From Magnetococcales bacterium (GTDB lineage: Bacteria; Pseudomonadota; Magnetococcia; Magnetococcales; JADFZT01): a stretch of 52,311 nt of DNA. Positions 36,659-45,300 of the stretch are shown here, in pieces (the first letter of the stretch is position 1; each line of letters starts with the position of its first letter). Below the pieces are notes generated by a model that had not been told where the DNA came from, searched no databases, and saw nothing but the letters and a program-made list of their open reading frames with translations. Position numbers and translations under genes: made by a program. Location: assembly GCA_015232395.1 (NCBI GenBank), contig JADFZT010000019.1:15375-67685 (forward strand). The letters are read 5' to 3'.

Positions 36659-37510
36659 TCAGCGCTTTCGGGAGATATCCACCGATTCGAAGAGGCGTCG
36701 GCTCATTTCTCGGCGGTTGGGTTCGTCCCTGAAGTTGACCATCACAAACCAAAGGGTGTTTTTATCCAAGATTCCCAATATCTGCAGGTGATATTTTTTC
36801 TGTCTCACCTGGTATAGGGTGCCGCCTTCGAAGGCTGGATAATTCCGAAAGGTGATCTCTTTCATATCGATCAATTCAAAGTCGATGCGCCACTCCCCTC
36901 GATGGTTTTGGATCAACTCCTCACCGAGATTTTCCATCAGGCGTATGAAGGGGGTGTTGTCATCGACGGCTCTGTTGGATCTCATCCGGATGTGGCCCAG
37001 GGTGATTTTGAACCGGGGTATGAGACACTGATAGAGCCGCAATCGCTTGTCTTTGAATGTCCTTTCGATGGGGGTGTAGATTGTGTTCCGGTCGGGTGTG
37101 CAGGGCGCTTCCAGCGTCAGGTGCGGAGTGACCTCGGGGTAGGTGACGATATGCCAGACGGTCTCTTCCTTGAGCAGATGTCTGGTCAAATGATCACGGA
37201 AAACAAGGTAGAGAGCGCCCGTGAGGCTCAATACCAGTATGACACGCCACAACAGCGGGGTTTTCCATTTGCCGGGAGCCCATGAGCGTTTTCCGGTGGG
37301 TCTTTGAATATCGGTGACGCCCTCATGACCTCGAACAGAACCTCCGGGGGAAAGCCCTTTGCCGGTGGTCTGAATCAACCGCTCCTTTTCCTGCCGTTCC
37401 TTGTTCATCCGGGCGATGATATAGGCGACTTTGCACTTGGGGCATTCGTAGGCGGGGGCGTTATCCCGGGGTCGGCGTTGATAGTGGCATTGGGGGCAGA
37501 CGATGGACAT
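36659..37510 (-). CDS. Zinc-ribbon membrane protein (paralog 1)
   Basis: 283 residues. N-terminal zinc ribbon with CPQC and CPKC (Cys5, 8, 23, 26), a basic linker, one membrane helix near 87-105, then an extracytoplasmic domain with FRNYPAFEGGTLYQV and a C-terminus EPNRREMSRRLFESVDISRKR. The same domain layout and the same C-terminal motif occur in the adjacent gene at 37646-38437, so they are tandem duplicates. No known function; a role in redox or envelope sensing is only a guess. Confidence 0.8.
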   Translation of the reverse strand: MSIVCPQCHYQRRPRDNAPAYECPKCKVAYIIARMNKERQEKERLIQTTGKGLSPGGSVRGHEGVTDIQRPTGKRSWAPGKWKTPLLWRVILVLSLTGALYLVFRDHLTRHLLKEETVWHIVTYPEVTPHLTLEAPCTPDRNTIYTPIERTFKDKRLRLYQCLIPRFKITLGHIRMRSNRAVDDNTPFIRLMENLGEELIQNHRGEWRIDFELIDMKEITFRNYPAFEGGTLYQVRQKKYHLQILGILDKNTLWFVMVNFRDEPNRREMSRRLFESVDISRKR

Positions 37511-37645
37511 GGCTGACTCTGAAAGAGAGGTTACACATAATATATCTCTTTCGTTTTTATCGGATCAGAACGTGAAGAGTCAAATCAGTCGAAGGCGGGT
37601 TATGGTATAATCGTAATTATTGTGCGCCCCGCTTCGACGGGTTGA

Positions 37646-38437
37646 TTATTTTTTTCGGGAAATATCCACCGACTCGAAGAGACGCTGGCTCATCTCCCGG
37701 CGGTTGGGATCGTCCATGATGCCCACCAGCACCATCCACAGCTCCTGTTTATCCTGAATCGCCATCGCTTCCAATCGATGGCTGCGACCCCACACCTTAA
37801 AATCAACGTTACCCTCGAAGGCCGGATAGTTTTGGAAGGTGATCTCTTCCAGATTGATCTTGCGATCGGTCACTCCACCCATGTGTTGCTGGATATAGAG
37901 CTTGATGACATTCTCCACCCAGCGGTTCAGATCGATGGTCCAGTCAGGTTTCATCTTCATGTAGGCCAGCCCGGTTTTAAAATCCAGCACTTCGCAATGC
38001 TGGATGGGGGGGAATTTTTCCAGGGCTTCCATAAACTGGGAATTGTCGTGATTTTTTTCCGGTTCAGGGGAGCAGGGCAGCTCCACCGTGAGGCGACGGT
38101 TTAGCTCGGAGCTGTTGAAGGTTTGCCACTCGGCGAGACTGTTTTTGAGATAGGTCCCGGTAATCTGATCCCAAAAGCCGGTAGCCAGAGCCCCACCCAT
38201 GAGGCCCCAGATGAGCATTTTGGTGACCCACGGGGAGCTGTCCCGGCTGCCGGGGCCGCGAATTTTGGAGCCGGCAGGCGGTCCTTTGCTGGCGGTTTTG
38301 CGCCAGGCCTCCTTCTCCCGCTTATCCTTGCTCGCCTGGGCTTTTTTATAGATCACCCCACACTGGGGGCATTCGTAGGCGGGGCCGGTGTCGGCGGGTT
38401 GCCTTTGGTATTGGCACTGGGGGCAGATGGTGGCCAT
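37646..38437 (-). CDS. Zinc-ribbon membrane protein (paralog 2)
   Basis: 263 residues with N-terminal CPQC/CPQC zinc ribbon (Cys5, 8, 23, 26), a membrane helix near 70-90, and a C-terminal domain with FQNYPAFEGNVDFKV and DPNRREMSQRLFESVDISRKK, matching the neighbour at 36659-37510. The identical ends and diverged middles suggest an older duplication. Transcribed in the same direction, 135 bases upstream of paralog 1. Confidence 0.8.
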   Translation of the reverse strand: MATICPQCQYQRQPADTGPAYECPQCGVIYKKAQASKDKREKEAWRKTASKGPPAGSKIRGPGSRDSSPWVTKMLIWGLMGGALATGFWDQITGTYLKNSLAEWQTFNSSELNRRLTVELPCSPEPEKNHDNSQFMEALEKFPPIQHCEVLDFKTGLAYMKMKPDWTIDLNRWVENVIKLYIQQHMGGVTDRKINLEEITFQNYPAFEGNVDFKVWGRSHRLEAMAIQDKQELWMVLVGIMDDPNRREMSQRLFESVDISRKK

Positions 38438-38675
38438 GGCAAGCTCCGTAAAGGGAGTGGGGCTCTCATTGGATGATCTGATTTTTATCGGTCGGGAAAG
38501 GGTTGTGTCAAACGGGTTTGGGGGTCATCCGGGGGAATGGCGCAGGGTTGGGTGGATTTTGGGCAAGCAAGACCGTTGATTTTACTTCCCATGAAACCCT
38601 ATGCTGATAAGCGGAATCAAACGGGAAATGGGGCCTGGGTGCAGCGGGCCTGAAACTTGTGAATAAAGAGGCGTA

Positions 38676-38822
38676 ATGGCTGACTATTCGGGATATGTGA
38701 CGGCGGTCTATGGGATCGCGCTGGCGGTTTATGGCGGCTTGACGCTGCTGTGGCAGATGCGCCTGCGTCAGGCGGAAAAACAGTTGCAGGAGGAGATGGA
38801 TTCCCATGAACCCTCCCAATAA
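38676..38822 (+). CDS. ccmD: Heme exporter protein CcmD
   Basis: A 48-residue single-helix protein, MADYSGYVTAVYGIALAVYG, then a WQMRLRQAEKQLQEE basic/acidic tail, the classical CcmD layout (periplasmic YxxYVxxxYG-like start). It overlaps the ccmE start by 17 bases, as in many ccm operons. CcmD assists release of holo-CcmE from the CcmABC complex. Confidence 0.8.
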   Translation: MADYSGYVTAVYGIALAVYGGLTLLWQMRLRQAEKQLQEEMDSHEPSQ

Positions 38823-39264
38823 AAACAAGCGGATCTTTATGGTCTTGACCCTCCTGGCGGTGGGAGGCGCGCTGATCACCCTGGTCTTCACCTCTTTCAC
38901 CGGCTCCCTGGTCTATTTTCACACTCCCACGGAGATTCAGGCCAAATCCGGTGAATTCATCGGGCAAAAGATTCGCATCGGCGGCATGGTGCAGGAGGGC
39001 ACTCTGGAAAAGGCGCCTGATTCCCTGAAGATTCGCTTTCAGGTGACCGATGGCCATCTGCTCATTCCGGTCAAGTATGAAGGCATGGTGCCGGATCTGT
39101 TCCGGGAAGGGCAGGGGGTTGTGGTGGAGGGGGTTTGGCAGCCGGGACAGGATTTTGTCGCCTCGACCATTTTGGCCAAGCACTCCGAAGATTATATCCC
39201 GGTGGAGATGAGCGAGGAGGGGATTTCCAAAGCCAAGGAGTCGATCCTCAAGTCTCTACAGTAG
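38806..39264 (+). CDS. ccmE: Cytochrome c maturation heme chaperone CcmE
   Basis: 152 residues: N-terminal membrane anchor (about 9-30), then an OB-fold domain IGQKIRIGGMVQEGTL and FQVTDGHLLIPVKYEG. The heme-binding His is in ILAKHSEDYIPVEM, in place of the usual AKHDENYMP. It receives heme in the periplasm for cytochrome c assembly. A terminator lies right after the gene, so ccmF/ccmG/ccmH are not in this operon. Confidence 0.93.
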   Translation: MNPPNKNKRIFMVLTLLAVGGALITLVFTSFTGSLVYFHTPTEIQAKSGEFIGQKIRIGGMVQEGTLEKAPDSLKIRFQVTDGHLLIPVKYEGMVPDLFREGQGVVVEGVWQPGQDFVASTILAKHSEDYIPVEMSEEGISKAKESILKSLQ

Positions 39265-39317
39265 GGTTTTTCCCTGACAGCGTGTTGGGAGGATGAATCA
39301 CCCAACTGCCAGATCAT

Positions 39318-39355
39318 AAAAAAAGCCAGCTCTCTTGACGGGGCTGGCTTTTTTT
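39318..39355 (+). terminator. Rho-independent terminator after ccmE
   Basis: A-run, GCCAGC, twelve-base loop, GCTGGC, T-run. The symmetry also lets it serve the small leftward gene ending at 39425. Confidence 0.9.
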
Positions 39356-39424
39356 ATAGGTGTGGGAGACGCTTTCCCTCCACCCAATATTCTTGAGAGC
39401 GCGGTCCTGTCTGGTTGGATGGTG

Positions 39425-39547
39425 CTATTGGTTTGAAGGCGAGGATTCATCCTGGGAGCTGGTTTTTTTTGAGTTGCGGGAGAGGGTCACAATGACCAAA
39501 ACGGGCACGATCACAACAAAGAACCAAAGCAGCAGGTTGGCGTTCAT
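39425..39547 (-). CDS. Small single-pass membrane protein (40 residues)
   Basis: MNANLLLWFFVVIVPVLVIV then TLSRNSKKTSSQDESSPSNQ: one membrane helix (about 5-22) and a hydrophilic tail. GAGGAG stands six bases before the ATG, which is strong support for translation. Positive residues after the helix suggest a cytoplasmic C-terminus. No family recognised. It is divergent from the porin. Confidence 0.6.
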   Translation of the reverse strand: MNANLLLWFFVVIVPVLVIVTLSRNSKKTSSQDESSPSNQ

Positions 39548-39852
39548 GGTTTTCTCCTCAATCAGTCGCAATTATTCACCCCATTTTCTATACTTGGGGA
39601 TATCCTAAGCCATAGGGAGGGCTATCCTGGCGTGAAGCCGGGGGAATAGCAACTCAGAAAAACGCCGGATTCCATCCTTCTCCTATCTCTTTGGAGCGTG
39701 TTTATCGGGTTTGAGTTCCATCGGTTTGGTGGGGAGAAGCGTCAGGAATGCGGCCTCTGGAAGCAAGCCGGAATGGCTTCGGATCGAACTCTTCGGAGGA
39801 AGAGTGCCGAGGTCTCCGGGAGGGGCGTTTTACGTCCAAAAGGGGAGGGAAG
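39548..39852. other. Divergent intergenic region before the porin
   Basis: About 305 bases with no supported gene. It probably holds the porin promoter; I did not recognise a Pho box or other operator by eye. Confidence 0.4.
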
Positions 39853-41298
39853 ATGAACAAGCCGATGCCGGGGTGGGCGGCTCTTCTGCTTGGGGCTTTG
39901 CTGCTGGGCGTGCCTGGGGGTGGTTGGGCGGGTGAAGCCAAACTCCTGCAACTGATCGGCTATCTGCGGGATAACGGTAGCCTGACCCAGGCCCAATATG
40001 AACTCCTCACCGAAGCGGCCCGCACCCCCGATGAGGCCGCTCCCCCCCCTTCTGATCCTCCCCCCACGGCCAAGCCTGGGTTTTCTGAACATTCCGCCGC
40101 ATCCCAAACACCGGCCATCACAACCCACCAGGCCGAGGCAGCCCCGTCAAAAAATTCCAGGGAAACCACCCCAAAAGGGGGCCGCTCTGATGTCAAAGGG
40201 GTGGAAATCAAGACCAAAGGGGGGATCAAGGTCACCTCAGGGGATGGCGATTTTCAAGCCAAGCTTGGTGGTCGGATCATGGCGGATGCGGTGTTTGCCA
40301 ACGACGACCAAACCGATCTTCTGGATGGCACCGAATTTCGCCGGGTTCGATTGCATCTGAAAGGCCGACTCTACGACGACTGGACATTCAAGAGTCAGAT
40401 CGAGTTTTCCGACAACGAGGTGGATCTCAAGGATATGTGGTTGGGGTATGATGGCTGGGAGCGGTTTGGCCTCCAGATGGGTCAGTTTAAAACCCCCTTC
40501 AGCCTGGAAGAGAGCACCAGCTCCAAATATATCACCTTCATGGAGCGGGCCATGCCCAATGAATTGGCTCCGGGATATGGCATCGGCGTCAACCTCTCCA
40601 GCCATGGGGATAACTGGTTTTGGGGCGGGGCGCTCTTTGGCGAGGATGCCGACTCGGGAGATGATCGCAATGAGGCGTGGGGGGTGAGCAGTCGGTTGGC
40701 CTGGGCACCGGTTTTGGCAGAGGGGAGGGTGCTGCATCTGGGGTTGGGCCTGGCCTGGCTTGATAACGACGATGGTGAGGTGAGCTTTGGCCCCCATCCG
40801 GATGCCCACATGATTCCCGCCTTGATCGAGGCGGAAATGATGGATGTGGATCATCACAGCCTGCTGGGATTGGAAGCGGCGTTGGTTTGGGGGGCCTTTT
40901 CCCTCCAGGGAGAGGCCATCTGGGCGGATGTGAAGCGGGATCTCAACCCGACGGCCAGCCTCAACGGCGCCTACGGCTATGCCAGCTGGTTTTTGACCGG
41001 GGAGTCCCGGCTCTATGAAGGGGATGCCGGGGAATTTGGCCGGGTGAAGCCGGAGCGTGACTTTAACCTCGATCAGGGGGGCTTCGGGGCCTGGGAACTG
41101 GCCGCCCGCTACAGCCTGATGGATCTGAACGATGTCGGGGTGGCGGGGGGAGAAGAGGATAACATCACCTTGGGGCTCAACTGGTATCTCAATCCGCAAA
41201 TTCGCCTGATGGCCAACTATATCCTGGTGGATACCGATGAGGTGGCGGGCAACGACGATCCTGATATTTTCCAGATGCGCATGCAGGTTGATTTTTAA
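39853..41298 (+). CDS. Phosphate-selective-type porin (OprP/OprO family)
   Basis: 481 residues with a signal peptide (MNKPMPGWAALLLGALLLGV, cleavage near GWAGEA), a helical trimerisation-like N-terminus (LLQLIGYLRDNGSLTQAQYELL), a Pro/Ser-rich spacer, then a beta-barrel: FQAKLGGRIMADAVFAND, FRRVRLHLKGRLYDDWTFKSQIEF, GLQMGQFKTPFSLEESTSSKYITFMERAMP, and a terminal strand MQVDF ending in Phe, as outer-membrane proteins do. GGGGAGGGAAG precedes the ATG at 39853. The family admits phosphate, polyphosphate or similar anions in some bacteria; selectivity here is not shown by sequence. Confidence 0.9.
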   Translation: MNKPMPGWAALLLGALLLGVPGGGWAGEAKLLQLIGYLRDNGSLTQAQYELLTEAARTPDEAAPPPSDPPPTAKPGFSEHSAASQTPAITTHQAEAAPSKNSRETTPKGGRSDVKGVEIKTKGGIKVTSGDGDFQAKLGGRIMADAVFANDDQTDLLDGTEFRRVRLHLKGRLYDDWTFKSQIEFSDNEVDLKDMWLGYDGWERFGLQMGQFKTPFSLEESTSSKYITFMERAMPNELAPGYGIGVNLSSHGDNWFWGGALFGEDADSGDDRNEAWGVSSRLAWAPVLAEGRVLHLGLGLAWLDNDDGEVSFGPHPDAHMIPALIEAEMMDVDHHSLLGLEAALVWGAFSLQGEAIWADVKRDLNPTASLNGAYGYASWFLTGESRLYEGDAGEFGRVKPERDFNLDQGGFGAWELAARYSLMDLNDVGVAGGEEDNITLGLNWYLNPQIRLMANYILVDTDEVAGNDDPDIFQMRMQVDF

Positions 41299-41314
41299 GG
41301 AGTTGGAGAGGGCC

Positions 41315-42301
41315 ATGACGCATTGGCAGGGGATGGCTGGGTCTGGGAGGGTGTTCTTCGCAACGGGGCTTGCGTGGCTGTTGCTGATGGCGGTGGGGCC
41401 TGCCTTGGCTGAGGAAATTCGAGGGGAAGCGCCTGGCCTCAAGCAAGGGGAAAAACGCGCTGAAACCCTGGTGATCGGTCGGGTGACCAATCGTCCCAAA
41501 AAGCATATCGAGGGGCTTCGGGGGATGGTCAACTATGTGGTTCCTCATCTGGCCCGGGCAGGCATTCGCCAGGGGCGGGTGGTTTTTGCCCGGGATAATG
41601 CCCAGATGCAACGTTATCTGGCTGAGGGGCGGGTGGATTGGGTCTCTGAGTCGGCCTTTTCAGCCTTGGAATTTCGGGAACGCAGTGGGGCTCAATTGTT
41701 GCTGCGCCGCTGGAAGGGGGGGGTGGCGGAATATCATACGGTTTTTATCACCCGCATCGATTCTCCCATTCAAAGCCTGGCTGATCTCAAAGGTCGCCGG
41801 ATCGCTTTTGAGGATGCCGGTTCCACCTCCGCTTTTCAGGTGCCAGCGGCGACCCTGCTTGAGGAAAATTTGGAGTTGGTGGAATTAAATACCCCTCGGG
41901 AGAGTCCAGCTGCGCACCAGGTGGGATATGCCTTCGCCGGGGGAGAGATCAACGTGGTCACCTGGGTCTCCCGGGGATTGGCGGATGCCGGGGCGGTGAG
42001 CAATCTGGACTGGCATGATTCTGAACGGGTGCCGGAGGGGATTAAAAAACAGCTGCGGATTTTTCATCGCACCGACTCTTTTCCCAGAGGGGTCGAGTTG
42101 GTTCGGGGGGGGCTCGATCCAGCGGTTAAGGCGGGGCTCAAAGAGCTTCTTTTGCAGGCCCATCTCGATCCGGAAGGAGTCAAAGCGCTGAAAGGTTATA
42201 ACAAAACCTCCCGTTTTGATGATTTTTCCGGTGGTGTCGAGGCTTTGATGGCCCCAGCCTACCGATTGTGGCCTCTTTTGAATAAAGCGACGGATCAATG
42301 A
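41315..42301 (+). CDS. PhnD-like periplasmic substrate-binding protein
   Basis: 328 residues with a signal peptide (residues about 1-32, ending PALA). The mature part follows the phosphate/phosphonate-binding (PhnD) fold: VIGRVTNRPKKHIEGLRGMVNYV, DWVSESAFSALEF, HTVFITRIDSPIQSLADLKGRRIAFEDAGSTSAFQVPA. It begins 17 bases after the porin stop and is followed by the giant hybrid kinase. No ABC permease or ATPase gene is present, so it may be a ligand-presenting partner of the kinase, like TorT with TorS (inference). Confidence 0.88.
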   Translation: MTHWQGMAGSGRVFFATGLAWLLLMAVGPALAEEIRGEAPGLKQGEKRAETLVIGRVTNRPKKHIEGLRGMVNYVVPHLARAGIRQGRVVFARDNAQMQRYLAEGRVDWVSESAFSALEFRERSGAQLLLRRWKGGVAEYHTVFITRIDSPIQSLADLKGRRIAFEDAGSTSAFQVPAATLLEENLELVELNTPRESPAAHQVGYAFAGGEINVVTWVSRGLADAGAVSNLDWHDSERVPEGIKKQLRIFHRTDSFPRGVELVRGGLDPAVKAGLKELLLQAHLDPEGVKALKGYNKTSRFDDFSGGVEALMAPAYRLWPLLNKATDQ

Positions 42302-42359
42302 TCAACGATTCCCCACCACGGCTTCCAGGACGAAGGCCAGGACGAAGGATCTTCATCCC

Positions 42360-45300
42360 ATGACCCTGCGGCATCGCTATACCTTGATTATCCTGGGACT
42401 GGTGATCTCTGCCACGTTGGTGGTAGCGGGGGCGCTCTTGATGCAGTTTCGGGAATCGATGCATCAGGTCACCACCCTGAGTGCCGATTCCGTGGCCCCC
42501 ATGCTCCGGGAGCAGTTGCGCCAGAGGGGGGAACTCCTGACCCGGGTTTTGGCCGATAATCTGGTCAATCCGGTTTATCAATACGACATGGAGACGGTAT
42601 CGGAGTTGATTGCTGCCGCCCGGGAGCGGGAAGATGTATTGGAGATTGTGCTCTATGACCCCCGGGGGCGTGTTGTTCATGATGGCCAGGCGGAGATTCC
42701 CTCCTATGGCAAAACCATCGACGACATCACTCCAGCCCTTTTGGCGCTTACCGATTTGAAGGTATTGGAAGAGCCGCAGAGGATGGTTTTTTTCATGCCT
42801 GTGCAATTGGCTGAGGAAAATCTGGGGGGGGTTCGGGTTGCTTTTTCCCTGGCACGCATTACAGGCCGGATCGACGCCATGCGAGAGGGGATCGGTGAGA
42901 TCAAAACCGCAGGCCTCAAGGGTAACCTCATCGCCATTGCGCTGATCACCCTGCTATTGACCGGGCTTGGCATCGTCATGGCGGTGTGGGTGGCCCGGGG
43001 TTTGAGCCGCCCCATCGGCAAGCTGGCCAAGCAGGCCGAAGCGTTGGGTCAGGGGGATCTGGAGACAGCCATCACCCTGGAACGGCAAGATGAGCTGGGG
43101 CAGCTGGCAGGGGCTCTGGATGTGATGCGCCGGGATTTGGGACATTCCTACCACGAAATTCAGCGGCAAAACGAGGAGTTGAAAGCCCTCGACCGGATGA
43201 AGGATGATTTTTTGGCCAATGTCACCCACGAGTTCAAGACCCCCCTGAACGGCATTCTGGGACTGGGGCGGGCCATGGGGGACGGGGCTTATGGGAAGGT
43301 GCCCCAGGCGCTTGATAAACCGATCACCCAGGTGGTTGATTCCGCAGATCGCCTGTTAAAACTGACCCTGCAAATTTTGGCCTTTTCACCGGCTGGTGCC
43401 TCCTCTGGCCGGATGGAAAAGATTTCCATTCGGGGGTGGCTGGCTCATTTTCTGGAAACGTTTGAATACCAGGCCCGGGAAAAACAGATCTCTCTGCAAT
43501 ATCAGGCCCCGGAAAATTTAACCCTGCACACCGATCCGGATCAGCTGGAAACGATCCTCATGAACCTGGTGGGCAATGCCGTCAAGTTTACCCATCGGGG
43601 TTTGGTGCGGGTTCAAGCCCAGGCTCTGGGAGAGGTGGGGGTGGCTCTCTCTGTGGCGGATACCGGTATCGGTATTCCCAAGGAACTCCACGACAAGGTG
43701 TTTGATCGCTTTCAGCAGGGGTTTGAATCCGAACGACGCCTTTATGAAGGTTCCGGATTGGGGTTGGCCATCATGAAACGGGCGGTGGGGGTGCTCCAGG
43801 GGGCAGTGCATCTGGAAAGCGTTCCCAAGCGGGGTTCCACCTTTACCGTTCTTTTGCCTGTGGGAGAGGGGGTGGCCAAAGAGGATCTGCTGGCTCTCTG
43901 GCCGCCAAAGCCGGGGATGCCCACTCCAGTGGAGGGGCCGATCTCTCTGGTGGCGGGGCCGATGGTGCTCAAAGAGGCGGCCATCCTTCAGCCTGGGGAG
44001 TTGTCTGGAGATTCTCCCGACACTGAGGCTGCCAGTGCCGACCCATTGGCTTTGGAAGGGGATCCAGCTTTGGCATCGGCTTCTTCAGAACCTTCCAATC
44101 CAAGTATTCACCCCCCCTCGACGTTGCTGGAGATCTCCCCGGAGGAGGAGGTGGATTGGAAACCCCTCTATACCATCCTGGTGGTGGATGACGATCCCAT
44201 CAACCGGGAGGTGGTGCGGGCCAATCTGGGGCGGGATTTTCATGTGGCTGAGGCGGCTACGGGAGCAGAAGGTCTGGAAAAAATTCGCGCTCGTCCCTAC
44301 GACCTGATTTTGTTGGATCTGATGATGCCGGGGCTTTCGGGGTATGATGTCTTGAACGCCTGGAAAAAGGAGCAGGCGACCCACCGGATTCCACCGGTGA
44401 TCGTGCTTTCGGCCAAGGATCAGATTCCGGCCATCACCCGGGCGTTTGAGTTGGGGGCGGTGGATTATGTCTCCAAACCCTTCCATCGGGAGGAGCTGAG
44501 GGCTCGGATTTACGCCCATGTGCAGCTGCGGCAAAATGCCATGGAGATCATGGAGCGCAAGCTGGCCGAATCCCGCTTGCGGGCGGAAAAAGCCATTGCC
44601 GAGGCTGCGGACAGCGCCAAGAGCGAATTTTTGGCCAACATGAGCCATGAAATTCGCACCCCCATGAATGCCGTCATCGGCCTGACCGATCTGGCTCTGC
44701 AAGCGGAGATTTCTCCCAAGGGACGGGACTATCTCACCAAGATCGCCCATGCGTCTCACTCTCTGCTGAGAATTTTGAACGACATACTCGATTTTTCCAA
44801 GATCGAAGCGGGGCGTTTGGAGTTGGAGCAGAGCGATTTTTATCTCCGGGATGTTTTTGATCACCTGGCGGATCTTTTTCGTAATCAGGCGGCTGAACAG
44901 GGGGTTGAGTTGATCCTGAGCCTTTCCGATGCGTGTCGTTATCGGATCACCGGGGATCAGCTGCGCCTGGAGCAGGTTTTGATCAACCTCACCGCCAACG
45001 CCCTCAAATTTACCGAAGCGGGTGAGGTGGAGTTGGGGGTGACCACGGTGATGGCCTCGGAGGAGGGGGTGCTGCTGGCCTTTTTCGTTCGGGATACCGG
45101 TATGGGCATGAGCCGGGAGCAGATGGAAAAGCTCTTCTCTCCTTTTACCCAGGCGGACGCTTCCACCACCCGTAAATTTGGTGGTACTGGTCTGGGTTTG
45201 GCCATCTGCAAACGGCTGGTGGAGATGATGGGGGGGCGTATCCAGGCGGAGAGCGTGCCCCGGGAGGGGAGTATTTTTAACTTTACCGCCCATTTTGCCC

